A stretch of DNA of 64,000 bases, taken from Myxococcus guangdongensis. GTDB lineage: Bacteria > Myxococcota > Myxococcia > Myxococcales > Myxococcaceae. Position numbers and translations under genes: made by a program. The stretch is taken from contig NZ_JAJVKW010000003.1 in NCBI RefSeq assembly GCF_024198255.1, positions 868,001-932,000 on the forward strand, in the 5' to 3' direction. Shown here in pieces: positions 28,073 to 36,883 of this stretch. The number at the start of each line of letters is the position of its first letter. Position 1 is the stretch's first letter. The notes under the pieces are model-generated. The model was not told the DNA's origin. It searched no databases and saw nothing but the letters and a program-made list of their open reading frames with translations.

Positions 28073-28588
28073 ATGATTGGCATCCCTCTGGGCTGGGCGT
28101 ACTCCAATTTCGGTGAATGGGCGCTGCACAAGTACGTGCTGCATGGCCTGGGGCGCCGCCGCGGGAGCTTCTGGGGCTTCCACTGGCACGAGCATCACCA
28201 GGCCTCGCGCCGGCACGACATGCTGGACGACCAGTACCTGCGCTCCCTGTGGACGTGGTCCGCGCAGACGAAGGAGCTGGTGGGGCTGGCGGTGCTGGCG
28301 CTCGCGCACGCGCCCCTGTTGCCGGTGGCGCCGTTCTTCGTGGGCACCGTCTGGGCCTGCGCGGCCAACTACTACCGCGTCCACCGCCGCGCCCACCTGG
28401 ACCCGACGTGGGCCCGAGAGCACCTGCCGTGGCACTGCGACCACCACCTGGGCACGGACCAGAACGCCAACTGGTGCGTCACCCATCCGTTCTTCGACAA
28501 CCTCCTGGGCACCCGCCGCGAGTACGTCGGCGTGCAGCCCGTGCACGCGGGAGAGCCCCGTTCCCCGGCCTCTCCCGCGCACCCGTGA
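28073..28588 (+). CDS. Fatty acid hydroxylase/sterol desaturase superfamily membrane protein
   Basis: A 171-residue membrane protein with the di-iron histidine boxes of the superfamily: HKYVLH (near 19-24), HWHEHH (near 37-42), HRRAH (near 104) and HCDHH (near 120), with a hydrophobic segment between them ([25 protein letters not shown] region). A GGGAG ribosome site precedes the ATG. Such proteins use O2 and electrons to hydroxylate or desaturate lipid chains in the membrane. It is shorter than most members but has all boxes. The divergent TetR gene probably controls it. Confidence 0.85.
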   Translation: MIGIPLGWAYSNFGEWALHKYVLHGLGRRRGSFWGFHWHEHHQASRRHDMLDDQYLRSLWTWSAQTKELVGLAVLALAHAPLLPVAPFFVGTVWACAANYYRVHRRAHLDPTWAREHLPWHCDHHLGTDQNANWCVTHPFFDNLLGTRREYVGVQPVHAGEPRSPASPAHP

Positions 28589-28595
28589 GGCGGAC

Positions 28596-29141
28596 CTAGA
28601 ACACCAGGTCGAAGTAGTTCGCCTTGGCGCGCACGCCCGCGCACGCCTCCAGCCGCGCGGTCCACTCGCGCGTGGGCAGCGAGCCGCGCGCGGTGAAGAC
28701 CAGCTGCAGCGAGTCCTCGCGCGCCATGTCCAACAGGTTCACCGCGCCGCTGCCCGTCAGCCGGATGGACTGCGTGGGCGTGTTGCTGGCGCGGCGGTAC
28801 TCGCCGATGAGGATGCTCTCGGAGGTGCCCGGCTTCACCACGGACACGCTGGCGCGTTCGATGCCGCTCAGGTCCGTGCTGGACGTCACCTCGAAGCCGC
28901 GCAAGCGCAGCTCCGTCTCCACGTCCGTGTCGTCGGGCAGCACGCTGTCGAAGTCACCCAGCGGGAAGTCGAGCGCGTATTCGATGTCGGCGGAGCCGGG
29001 GAAGGCGGCGGGGAAGTCCACGTTCGGCTCGGCCTTGCAGATCTCCTCGGCCTCCGCCTCGATGAAGAACAATGAGTCGCAACCGGTGGCGACGAGCGCG
29101 CAGGTGGAGAGCACCAGGGCGCGGAAGGAAGTCGTTCGCAT
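28596..29141 (-). CDS. Lipoprotein of unknown function
   Basis: A 181-residue lipoprotein starting at ATG 29141 (MRTTSFRAL), with lipobox LVATGC and AGGAG upstream. The mature part is beta-rich (DIEYALDFPLGDFDSVLPDD, then ELRLRGFEVTSSTDLSGIE) with a C-terminal region ending in YFDLVF. No family is recognised. It lies 17 bp downstream of an outer-membrane-like protein gene on the same strand, so the two are likely an operon and may act together at the outer membrane. Confidence 0.75.
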   Translation of the reverse strand: MRTTSFRALVLSTCALVATGCDSLFFIEAEAEEICKAEPNVDFPAAFPGSADIEYALDFPLGDFDSVLPDDTDVETELRLRGFEVTSSTDLSGIERASVSVVKPGTSESILIGEYRRASNTPTQSIRLTGSGAVNLLDMAREDSLQLVFTARGSLPTREWTARLEACAGVRAKANYFDLVF

Positions 29142-29158
29142 GGTGAGGGCTCCTGGCC

Positions 29159-29794
29159 TTAGAAGAAGTAGAAGAGGAACCCCACCTTGACGGAGGGGAT
29201 GGTGGCGCGAACGGAGAGGTTGCGGGCGGTGATGTTCGACTCGTCCGTGGCCTCCTCGATGAGGGCGGTGGCGTCCTTCACGCCCAGCCGCACGTAGCTC
29301 AGGCCCAGGTGCAGGAAGAAGTTGAAGCGGCTGGCCGCGCCCACCTCCAGGCCCACGCTGCCGGCCACGTAGTTGTAGCTGATGTCCCGGATGGCCGACG
29401 TCGACCGCGAGGGCGTGGCCCCCAGCCAGTCCACCACGTCGTTGTAGTCCGAGCCGAAGTAGTACCCGGCCTCGGCGTTGAAGGACGGCGCGATGAAGGT
29501 CTGCAGGGGCAGGATGCTCAAGCCGCCGCGCAGGCCCAGGCTCAGCGTGTTGGTGGTGGGGCCCGCCTGCAGCCGCAGCCAGGGCAGCGGCTTGACCACC
29601 GCGGACAGGCCGATGCCGTGGGGCGCGCCCGCGTCCACCAGCAGGCCGAAGCGGTAGGGCGAGTCGCCACCGCCTTCGCCCTCCTGGGCGTGGGCGGCGG
29701 CGCCAGTGGCCAGCGCCGTGAGGCAGGCCAGCGCCGTGCCGTGTCGTCGTAGGAATGCCGCGCGTCGTCTCGTCGAGGGTGTCGCCGTCGTCAT
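29159..29794 (-). CDS. Exported outer-membrane beta-barrel-like protein
   Basis: A 211-residue protein (215 if the GTG at 29806 is used). A signal peptide ends near GAAAHAQ-EG. The mature part alternates polar and hydrophobic residues (YRFGLLVDAG, FNFFLHLGLSYVRLG) and ends KVGFLFYFF with a terminal phenylalanine, which is the usual signal for beta-barrel insertion into the outer membrane. No family is recognised. It is the first gene of a probable two-gene unit with the lipoprotein. Confidence 0.75.
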   Translation of the reverse strand: MTTATPSTRRRAAFLRRHGTALACLTALATGAAAHAQEGEGGGDSPYRFGLLVDAGAPHGIGLSAVVKPLPWLRLQAGPTTNTLSLGLRGGLSILPLQTFIAPSFNAEAGYYFGSDYNDVVDWLGATPSRSTSAIRDISYNYVAGSVGLEVGAASRFNFFLHLGLSYVRLGVKDATALIEEATDESNITARNLSVRATIPSVKVGFLFYFF

Positions 29795-30028
29795 GTGCTG
29801 TTCCACGAAGGGAAGTCCCGGCCCGGGCGAGCATCATTCGGCGCCACGCCCCGAAACGGAAGTCGCGCGCTCGAAAATGATGCCGGCGGCGCCATCGAGG
29901 CACGGAAAGCCCCGGGTTCCCAGCGCCGGCCCCGAGGAAGAAAGGCCCCTCGCCCGGTGTGCACCAGGCAACGAAACCTCCCACACCCCCAGGGCCTGCA
30001 TGGACGACGGTGTTGCGCGGCCGTGACG

Positions 30029-30511
30029 TCAGCCCTGGAGCGCTTCGGTGCGGCCCTGGCGCGCGGTGACGGCCTCGATGACCTGCGCGGGCGCAATCAC
30101 GCCCTGCTTGCCGAGGATGACGGCGGTGGACTCGCCCTCCGCCACCACCTTGCCGTTCGAGATGAACTGGTGCGTGGCGTAGAAGTACTTCTCGTCCCAG
30201 CGCGAAATCGTCATCGACACCGTGTACTTGCGGAACGGCGGCAGCGCCTTTTTGTAGTCCATGGTGTGGCGCACGATGATGGGCGCCCACTTGTTCTTCA
30301 TCATCAGCGCCGCCAGCCCCGTGCGCACGAACAGGTCCACCCGGTTCAAGTCACACACCGTGAGGAACCGCCCGTTGTTCATGTGCAGGTTCAGGTCCAA
30401 ATCATTGGGCAGCACGCGCTGCTGGAGGGTGCTGGTCAGCGCGTCCACCTTCATCTGCGGCTTCCACAGCGAGGACAGCAGCACCCACAACATCCGGAGA
30501 TAGAGATTCAT
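30029..30511 (-). CDS. Hot-dog fold acyl thioesterase (THEM6-like)
   Basis: A 160-residue thioesterase-family protein starting MNLYLRMLWVLLSSLWKP at ATG 30511. An N-terminal hydrophobic anchor precedes the hot-dog domain (VLPNDLDLNLHMNNGRFLTV, carrying the DxN-type active-site region, then DLNRVDLFVRTGL). It resembles 4-hydroxybenzoyl-CoA thioesterase/THEM6 proteins. It is the last gene of a four-gene lipid operon. Its first 110 bp overlap the frame of the preceding hydrolase gene. A TGA stop in the third frame overlaps this ATG, the usual coupling pattern (see findings). Confidence 0.85.
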   Translation of the reverse strand: MNLYLRMLWVLLSSLWKPQMKVDALTSTLQQRVLPNDLDLNLHMNNGRFLTVCDLNRVDLFVRTGLAALMMKNKWAPIIVRHTMDYKKALPPFRKYTVSMTISRWDEKYFYATHQFISNGKVVAEGESTAVILGKQGVIAPAQVIEAVTARQGRTEALQG

Positions 30512-31478
30512 GTGCTTCGCGCTGCTCCTGCAGGAAGAACGAGATGAGGCGGGACGGCGGATAGTAGCCAAAGCCGGAAGCGTGGCGGTACATGAAACCC
30601 AGGTGGCCACCGTGGGGCGTGAGCTCCAGTTGCACGTGGGAGCGCAGCTGGCTCGGTGAGGGCAGCGTGTCGGGCGCCACCAGCGGGTCGTCTCCGGCGT
30701 TGAGGATGAGGAAGGGCGTCTGGATGGCGTCCAGGAACTGCCGGCTGCTGCAGCGCCGGTAGTAGTCCTGGGCGTCGCTGAAGCCATGCAGCGGCGCGGT
30801 GAACACCTCGTCGAAGTCGCGGATGCCGCGCAGGCCCGACAGCGCGCCCAGGCGCGAGGCGTACTCGGGCAGGTGTCCCTTGAGCCGCGCCACGCGCTGG
30901 TAGGAGCGCAGCACGCGCAATTGGTAGAGCTGGTTGATGCCCTCGTACGCGCGGGCGGCGGTGCTGGCCAAATCGAAGGTCAGCGACACGGCCGCCGCGG
31001 CGCGGAGGTGGCTGTGGTGGCCCGTCTGCGCGAGGTAGCGGATGACCATGCTGCCGCCCAGCGAGAAGCCCACCGCGTACAGCGGCGTGGTGGGCTCCTG
31101 CTCGCGCACGGTGGCGACGAGCCAGCCCAGGTGCTCGGTGAAGCCCGCGTGGTAGAACGGCGCCAGGCGGTTGGGCAGCGCGCCGCCCCGGTGGCAGAGC
31201 ACCGCCGCGCGCAGGCCGCGCCGGGACAGCTCCCACACCAACGCGCGGATGTACGTGGAGTCGGGCGTGCCCTGCATCCCCGGCAGCAGGATGAACAGGG
31301 GCCCGGTGCCCTCGCGGTTCAGCCAGTGCACGTCCACGAAGTCGCCGTCGGGCAGCTCGTGACGGCGCTGCTCGATGGCCACGTCATAGCGGCGCGGGTC
31401 CAGGTGCGGCGCCACCGTCTGCACGTGCGAGTGCCTGAGCCACCACGGGGCCTGGAAGCCGGAGGCGGGCTCAGCCAC
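30402..31478 (-). CDS. Alpha/beta hydrolase (YheT family)
   Basis: A 358-residue YheT-type hydrolase. Motifs are LFILLPGMQGTPDS (oxyanion region), YAVGFSLGGSMVIRYL (GxSxG nucleophile), ILNAGDDPLVAP (acid) and PHGGHLGF (His). The family acts on esters or lipids. The family-like part ends near residue 320 (RLISFFLQEQ); the remaining ~38 residues are unlike the family and are read over the start of the thioesterase gene. A frameshift or unusual extension is therefore possible. Its start overlaps the upstream hydroxylase gene by 8 bp. The operon context is membrane lipid modification. Confidence 0.88.
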   Translation of the reverse strand: MAEPASGFQAPWWLRHSHVQTVAPHLDPRRYDVAIEQRRHELPDGDFVDVHWLNREGTGPLFILLPGMQGTPDSTYIRALVWELSRRGLRAAVLCHRGGALPNRLAPFYHAGFTEHLGWLVATVREQEPTTPLYAVGFSLGGSMVIRYLAQTGHHSHLRAAAAVSLTFDLASTAARAYEGINQLYQLRVLRSYQRVARLKGHLPEYASRLGALSGLRGIRDFDEVFTAPLHGFSDAQDYYRRCSSRQFLDAIQTPFLILNAGDDPLVAPDTLPSPSQLRSHVQLELTPHGGHLGFMYRHASGFGYYPPSRLISFFLQEQREAHESLSPDVVGAAVLAVEAADEGGRADQHPPAARAAQ

Positions 31479-32202
31479 GGACGGCCTCGACGGGGGGCGT
31501 GGCCGTGTCCTCGGGCAGCGGCATGCCGATGCGCGCCATGACCTCCAGGTCCTTCGGCGTGTAGGGCCGCGTGCGGCGGCGCACGTAGTCGGCGCCCAGC
31601 ACCAGGTTGAAGTTGGACACGCCGCCGTAGCGGTGGTGCAGGAAGTGGTTGCGGTAGATGGCGCGGCCGTAGCGCGTGCGCAGGAACCACGCGAGCCACC
31701 GGGGCGCGGTGCGCTGCCCCTCCTCGAAGGGGCGGTGCAGGTACGGGTGCACGAAGTGGCTCATGAACGGCGGCAAGAGCAGCGTCACGCACCCGGCCAG
31801 GAAGGCGATGGGCTTGAGCGTGAAGTAGAAGAGCGGGAAGAAGATGACCAGCGGCGAGACGAACACGAACGCGCCCTCGCCGTGCAGCTTCGTCGCGAAC
31901 GCGCCCTTGATGATGGTGACGCCGTGCTTGCCGCGCTGGAGCAGCTCCTCGGTGAGCTTCGTCTTCTCCTCCTCGTCGCGGAACTGGGTGACGTGGTCCC
32001 CGCGGAAGGTGCGCACGTGGTGGATGGTGTGGTGGGAGAAGTGCGTGTTGATGAGCGGCCGGAACAGCCACGGCGCGCGTTGCCAGAAGCGCACCGCCTT
32101 GGGGCGCGCGTCGGACACGTACTCGTGCATGAAGGACTCGATGTACGAGGCGATGAGGTAGCCGAGCACGAGCCCGAGGAGGACATGGATGAGGTCGGAC
32201 AT
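31471..32202 (-). CDS. Fatty acid hydroxylase superfamily membrane protein
   Basis: A 243-residue membrane protein starting MSDLIHVLLGLVLGYL at ATG 32202. Histidine boxes are HEY (near 25), HFSHHTIHH (near 54-62), HPYLH and HFLHHRYGG, typical of the di-iron hydroxylase/desaturase superfamily. Hydrophobic segments lie at 1-20 and about 112-145. It probably hydroxylates or otherwise oxidises a membrane lipid. It sits 5 bp after a fatty acid desaturase gene and overlaps the following hydrolase gene, so it is part of a four-gene lipid operon. Confidence 0.85.
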   Translation of the reverse strand: MSDLIHVLLGLVLGYLIASYIESFMHEYVSDARPKAVRFWQRAPWLFRPLINTHFSHHTIHHVRTFRGDHVTQFRDEEEKTKLTEELLQRGKHGVTIIKGAFATKLHGEGAFVFVSPLVIFFPLFYFTLKPIAFLAGCVTLLLPPFMSHFVHPYLHRPFEEGQRTAPRWLAWFLRTRYGRAIYRNHFLHHRYGGVSNFNLVLGADYVRRRTRPYTPKDLEVMARIGMPLPEDTATPPVEAVRG

Positions 32203-32207
32203 GGGAG

Positions 32208-33290
32208 TCAGTGCTCCTCTCCGGAGAGGGCGAGCAGGCGGTCCAGCCGACCGGGTGAGGGCGCTGGAGCCGCCAGGAGCGCGGGTGCGCCCCGGGGTGG
32301 GGTGGGGGGAAAGCCAGTCATGCGGCCTTGCGACGCGTCGTAGACCTTGAGGCGGAAGGCCCTCAGCGACTCGAACAGGCCCAGGCGCACGCCGTGGCCC
32401 TCCAAGTCGTGGTGCTTCATGTAGTCGCGCAACAGGTAGCTGGGCACCTGCGGCTTGAGGTGGTGCACGTGGTGCAGGTTGATGGCACCGAAGGTCCACT
32501 CGAGCGCGCGCGGCAACCTCAGGAAGCTGCTGCCCTTGAGCGCGGAGTCCTTGAGCGTCCAGCGCGCGTGCGGCACCCAGTACGGCTGCTCCACCTGGTG
32601 CTGCACGAAGAACAGCCAGATGCCCAGGCCCGCGGCCACCTGGGTGATGATGAGGTGCATCAGGAAGAAGCGCGGCCAGTCACCGAAGGCGAGGAAGGCC
32701 GCGTGCGCCGCGACGAGCGCCAGGTTCGTCACCCAGATGGAGCGCCGCTCCGGCCCGCGCGTCCGGGGCACCAGCGTGGGCAGGCGGAAGCGGAACATGA
32801 ACTGGAACACCGGGCCGATGCCCAGCAGCACCGCGGGGTGGCGGTAGAGCCGGTAGCGCAGCCGCTCGGCGGGGCGGAGCGCCTGGTACTCGTCCGCCGT
32901 CATCGTCACGATGTCGCCCGTGCCCCGGCGCTCCAAGTCGCCGCTGGTGCTGTGGTGCACCAGGTGCATCGAGCGCCAGTACGCGTGCGGCGCCAGCGTG
33001 AGGAGCCCGAGCCACGTGCCCACCCTGTCGTTCATCGACGGGCGCGCGAAGAGCGAGCGGTGGGAGCAGTCGTGCTGGAGGATGAAGACTCGCACCAGGG
33101 TGATGCCCGCGAGCACCGCGAGCCCCAGGCCCAGTGCCATCGATTGCGCGAGCGCCACGTAGCTGGCGGCGGTGAGCAGCAGATAGGCGCCCACCGTGCC
33201 CACGACGTGGAGCACGCTGCGTGGGGTGCGGGGTTGCCAGCGGGGAACGGGTGCGGGGTGTGGGGTGTGGGGTGTGGGATGAGATGTCAT
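32208..33290 (-). CDS. Fatty acid desaturase
   Basis: A 360-residue membrane desaturase with start ATG at 33290. The three histidine boxes are ILQHDCSH, HLVHHSTSGD and LHHVHH, as in the omega-6/DesA-type acyl-lipid desaturases. Several hydrophobic segments lie between 40 and 100 and between 175 and 230. The N-terminus (MTSHPTPHTPHPAPVP) is low-complexity, encoded by repeats of a GGGGTGTG-like unit. It is the first gene of the lipid operon (desaturase, hydroxylase, hydrolase, thioesterase). A perfect palindrome 35-57 bp upstream is a likely operator. Confidence 0.9.
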   Translation of the reverse strand: MTSHPTPHTPHPAPVPRWQPRTPRSVLHVVGTVGAYLLLTAASYVALAQSMALGLGLAVLAGITLVRVFILQHDCSHRSLFARPSMNDRVGTWLGLLTLAPHAYWRSMHLVHHSTSGDLERRGTGDIVTMTADEYQALRPAERLRYRLYRHPAVLLGIGPVFQFMFRFRLPTLVPRTRGPERRSIWVTNLALVAAHAAFLAFGDWPRFFLMHLIITQVAAGLGIWLFFVQHQVEQPYWVPHARWTLKDSALKGSSFLRLPRALEWTFGAINLHHVHHLKPQVPSYLLRDYMKHHDLEGHGVRLGLFESLRAFRLKVYDASQGRMTGFPPTPPRGAPALLAAPAPSPGRLDRLLALSGEEH

Positions 33291-33619
33291 GGCTGTCTCG
33301 ACGCTGCGGGCCGGCCCCCCGGAACCATTGATTTCTCCATCAATGGACATAACCGCCGTGACGCGTCGCGACAAGGACTTCGCAGGTTTTGCGCTGATTT
33401 GGTAGTTTTCTTGGTTGGTTGTGCCTTTGGGACTGTCAGGGGCGCAACAGTCGATGGAGGCTCACCTCCCGCTGGTTGCGGATGACGGCCAGCAGGCTCT
33501 CCCGTTCGGAGGGGCCACGTGCGCGGGTCCTTCGACGTCGGCATGTGCGCGGCCACGGGGGCGCACGAAGTCCTCGGGCTGGAAATGAAGCGACGAAGAC
33601 GCCGTGAGCCCCCGAGGTC
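33291..33619. promoter_or_regulatory. Upstream region of the lipid operon
   Basis: 329 bases without a gene. The part at 33380-33430 is AT-rich for this genome. On the minus strand TTGTCG followed 16 bp later by TTATGT could be a weak promoter just before the palindrome at 33325-33346. The rest, down to the hydrolase stop, shows nothing clear. Confidence 0.4.
33325..33346. promoter_or_regulatory. Palindromic operator candidate of the lipid operon
   Basis: CCATTGAT-TTCTCC-ATCAATGG, perfect 8-bp half-sites around a 6-bp centre, 35-57 bp before the desaturase start, near the expected transcription start. Such symmetry suggests a dimeric repressor; the regulator is unknown. Confidence 0.55.
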
Positions 33620-35875
33620 TCAGGGCGCGGGCTGCTTCCACACGGGCAGGGTGAGCCGACTCCCCGGGAGCCAGGTGATTTCGAGCGGCGTCTTCGCGTC
33701 CGCGAGGCGCTCGTCGCTGACGTCCTTGCCCGTGCCCAGGTTGAGCTGGGATTGCGCGTGCTTGTTGATGGCGACCACCGCGACCACCTGACTCCCCACC
33801 TCGAGTCGACGGCTGGTCATCCGGCCGCTCTGGAACGCCAGGCGCTGGCGCTTGCCCGGGACGAGCAGCCGCCGCTTCTCACGCTCCGCCACGTGGCTGG
33901 CGCGCTGGAGCACGTAGGACAGGTACACGTACTCGCCCTTCGCCGTGCGCTCGTAGAGCACCACGTAGAAGTCGAAGTCCTTCTTGTTGGTGATGAGGTC
34001 GAACTGCCCGGAGAACAGCCCGCTCACCTCCAGGGCTTGCGTGAGTGGCTCGCCGACATAGACGAAGCCATCGCGCGGCGCCTCGAACGTCGTGGACACG
34101 ATGTCCGACGGCTCGTAGTGCGGCCCTGGCGAGCGGTCCTTGAAGTCCACGCGCAGCCGCTGCCGGGTGCTCGCCGCGGGCGCCGCTGTCGTCAGCTGGT
34201 GCTGCGTCCCCGTGGCCGACGGCGCGAGGAACAACTCCACCGCGCCGTTGCTCACGCCCGCCAGGTCCGGCGCGTGCTTCCAGGTGTTCGCCCCCATCAC
34301 CTGGTAGTTGACGCGGTCCTGGAGCAGCGCGGGCCGCGGGCCCTGTCTCAGCACGTGCTCCAGCCACTGGTAGCGCAGCGCATGCACATCCAGCCGGGCC
34401 ACGGGGTCGATGCGATAGCCCATCAGCTCATCGCTCGAGGCGTGCTGCCCGCCCATGTGGTCATACGGCCCGATGACGAAGTAGTGGCGAGCGTCCGGCG
34501 CGTGCTTCAGGTGCTCGGTGAGATAGTACATCGCGCTCAGCGAACAGCCGTCGTAGTAGCCCGTCGTGGTGAGCACCGGGATTCGGATGCGCGCGAACTC
34601 CTGACGGTACGGAATCATCTTCCGCCAGTACGCGTCGTATGTCGGGTGCTCCAGCCAGCGCTGGAAGAAGGGATTGGGCCGCCCGTCCAGTCGCTCCAGC
34701 GCGCGATAGGGCTCGCCGCTCGTGTACCAGCGCTCGTGGAGCGCATCCCAGCGCGCTCCGTCGAAGTAGTCCGCGTCCGCCAGGCCTTTGTCGAGCGTGA
34801 CGTGGCGCGGCCAGCGGTAGAAGAAGCCCTGGAAGACGTTGCCCTGCATCGGCACGTCGATGCCCGGCGCCACCGGCACCGACGGCATGATGGCCTTGAG
34901 CGCCGGGTGGCCTCGCTTCGCCGCGGACCACTGGGTGAAGCCCTCGTAGCTCCCCCCGAACATCCCCACCTGCCCATCGCTCCACGGCTGACGGCTCACC
35001 CAGTCGATGACGGCGATGGCGTCGTCCCCGTCGTGCTCGAAGGGCACCGGCGCATCGGGACTGTTGCGCTTGCCTCGCGTGAGCGCCGTCACCCCCACGA
35101 AGCCATGCGCCGCCGAGCGCAGCGCCTCCATCCGGTTGAAGGCGTTGGCGTAGATGGTGAACGACATCGCCGTGGGCAGCGGCGCCGGGGCCTTCCGGGG
35201 ACGGGCGAGGGTGACGGACACCCGCGCCCCGTCGGGCGTGGGCACCAGGAGGTCCTCCTCGATGACGTAGCGGCGCACCTCGTCCTGGGCCCACAGGGGC
35301 TCGCTCGCGGGCAGCAGCTCCTGGAACACCTGCTGGACCTGGTAGTGACGCACCAGCTCCACCGCCTGCGGTCGTGACAGCCGCTCCGCCTTGCGCGCCT
35401 CGTCGAGTCGGGTGTCCAGCTCCCGTCGCGCCCGCTCCAGGTCGAAGCGGAACATCCCCCGCGCATCGAGCGCGACGCGGTCCTCCAACGCGCCGAAGGT
35501 CCGGTCGAACGCCTCGCGCAGCGCCTCTGCGTACGGCGTCCCGCGCTCGGCCTGGGCCTGCTTGGCCAGCGCGTGGGCCTCGTACTGCAGGAAGGTGATG
35601 CCCTTCGTCGCGGCGCTCGCCTCCAACAGCGGTCGGAGCTCGCGGATGGACGCGACCGCACCCGCGAAGTCACCCGTCACCATCTGGAGCCGGAAACGCT
35701 GGCCCAGCCGGGTGGCCAGGTCCTCGTCGGGCGGGTCCTTCAGCAGGGCTCTGGCGAGCACGGGCATCGCCTTCGCGAGGACCTCGGGGGAATCGGAGGC
35801 GGGCGGCGCGAAATCGGCGGGTGTGGCTTTCGCGAGCGTGGCGAGCAGCAGGGTCAACAGGAGGGCGCGTGGCAT
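33620..35875 (-). CDS. CocE/NonD (S15) family hydrolase with extra N-terminal domain
   Basis: A 751-residue exported hydrolase started at ATG 35875 with a signal peptide (MPRALLLTLLLATLAKATPA). The hydrolase part begins near 215. It has the nucleophile Ser309 in FGGSYEGFTQW, a late acid region in TTTGYYDGCS, and His in GPYDHMGG. The C-terminal ~200 residues form the beta-sandwich typical of X-Pro dipeptidyl-peptidase and cocaine-esterase relatives. Most relatives lack residues 25-200, which here are helical and charged. Substrates in the family are acyl amino acid esters or peptides. It is monocistronic. Confidence 0.9.
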   Translation of the reverse strand: MPRALLLTLLLATLAKATPADFAPPASDSPEVLAKAMPVLARALLKDPPDEDLATRLGQRFRLQMVTGDFAGAVASIRELRPLLEASAATKGITFLQYEAHALAKQAQAERGTPYAEALREAFDRTFGALEDRVALDARGMFRFDLERARRELDTRLDEARKAERLSRPQAVELVRHYQVQQVFQELLPASEPLWAQDEVRRYVIEEDLLVPTPDGARVSVTLARPRKAPAPLPTAMSFTIYANAFNRMEALRSAAHGFVGVTALTRGKRNSPDAPVPFEHDGDDAIAVIDWVSRQPWSDGQVGMFGGSYEGFTQWSAAKRGHPALKAIMPSVPVAPGIDVPMQGNVFQGFFYRWPRHVTLDKGLADADYFDGARWDALHERWYTSGEPYRALERLDGRPNPFFQRWLEHPTYDAYWRKMIPYRQEFARIRIPVLTTTGYYDGCSLSAMYYLTEHLKHAPDARHYFVIGPYDHMGGQHASSDELMGYRIDPVARLDVHALRYQWLEHVLRQGPRPALLQDRVNYQVMGANTWKHAPDLAGVSNGAVELFLAPSATGTQHQLTTAAPAASTRQRLRVDFKDRSPGPHYEPSDIVSTTFEAPRDGFVYVGEPLTQALEVSGLFSGQFDLITNKKDFDFYVVLYERTAKGEYVYLSYVLQRASHVAEREKRRLLVPGKRQRLAFQSGRMTSRRLEVGSQVVAVVAINKHAQSQLNLGTGKDVSDERLADAKTPLEITWLPGSRLTLPVWKQPAP

Positions 35876-36173
35876 GGAGTCTTTCGAGACGGACCACGAT
35901 AGGACGCGATGCCCGCGCATCCATGAGTACCTGGTGCGGCCGAGGCGTCGAAGGTGCGCTCAAGGCCTACTTGTCGCGGAGCCTCTCGCGCGCCTCGCGC
36001 GTGTGCTCCGCCGGACGAAGCGAGTGTCGTCGGTGGGGGGCTGTTGGGCTCGCGACGGCGGCGTTGTCCCTGGGAGCAGTTCCGGTGCCCCGCAGTCGGT
36101 GCGACCTTGCGAGCCCGGATATCACGGAGGGCACGGGCCCCGTGGAAGCCGGCCCACGACCTGGGGGGACCGG
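35876..36173. other. Intergenic region, divergent
   Basis: About 300 bases between the CocE-type gene and the Pvc16-like gene. It probably contains both promoters. I see no clear hexamers, repeats or hairpins. Confidence 0.35.
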
Positions 36174-36845
36174 ATGATCGACGAAGTCGATCAACGCTTG
36201 AAGGCATGGGTGAGCCGCGTCGCCGGTGAAGCGCCCGTGTACCTCGGCGTCCCGGACCGCGAGGCCATCGAGCGCGGCGTGTGTCTGTACCTGCTGGAGC
36301 TGGGGCCCGCGCCTCCCACGAGGGGTGGGCGCCGCGTGCCGCTGCAGATTTCGGTCTGCTACCTGGTCACCGCCGGCGGGGCCTCGCCTGAACAGGCGCA
36401 CCGGCTGCTCGGCGAGCTGGTCTTCTCCGCGATGGAGGAGGCGGAGTTCGAGGTGGACCTGACGCCCGTGCCCGCCACCCTCTGGGCGGGCCTGCGCGTG
36501 CCACCGCGCCCTGGCTTCCGGTTGCGCTTGCCCGTGCGGCGCGAGCGGCCTCCTTCCGTGGTGCACCACGTGCGCTTCCCCGGGGGGGCCGCGGAGGCGC
36601 TCTTCGGTTGCGTCGTGGGGCCGGGAGACGTGCCCATCGCGGACGCGCTGGTGGAGTTGCCATCGCTGAGCCTCGCGACGCGCACGGATGACCAGGGCTG
36701 CTTTCGTTTTCCCCGCGTGCCACCCGTGGCCACGTTGGGGCGACTGGAGGTTCGGGCCAAGGGGGAACTGCTCGCGCTGGGACCCGAGGCGCTCGCCGCC
36801 GAACCCCAACCGCTGCTCATCCGCTTGCCGCTGAAGGAGGACTGA
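36174..36845 (+). CDS. Pvc16/DUF4255-like protein with carboxypeptidase-regulatory-like domain
   Basis: A 223-residue protein starting MIDEVDQRLKAWVSRV at ATG 36174. Residues 1-125 resemble the Pvc16 N-terminal domain (DUF4255): LYLLELGPAPPTRGGRRVPL, then ISVCYLVTAGGASPEQAHRLLGELV. This domain is found with extracellular contractile injection systems and phage-tail-like particles. Residues 143-205 look like a carboxypeptidase-regulatory beta-sandwich (DALVELPSLSLATRTDDQGCF). Pvc16-type proteins are thought to cap the tail sheath. No sheath, tube or baseplate genes are in the window, so this is an orphan or belongs to a dispersed system. It is followed by a proline-rich protein gene. Confidence 0.75.
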   Translation: MIDEVDQRLKAWVSRVAGEAPVYLGVPDREAIERGVCLYLLELGPAPPTRGGRRVPLQISVCYLVTAGGASPEQAHRLLGELVFSAMEEAEFEVDLTPVPATLWAGLRVPPRPGFRLRLPVRRERPPSVVHHVRFPGGAAEALFGCVVGPGDVPIADALVELPSLSLATRTDDQGCFRFPRVPPVATLGRLEVRAKGELLALGPEALAAEPQPLLIRLPLKED

Positions 36846-36883
36846 CGTGCCGAGCGCCCTCGACGAAGTGGAGGAGGTGACTT

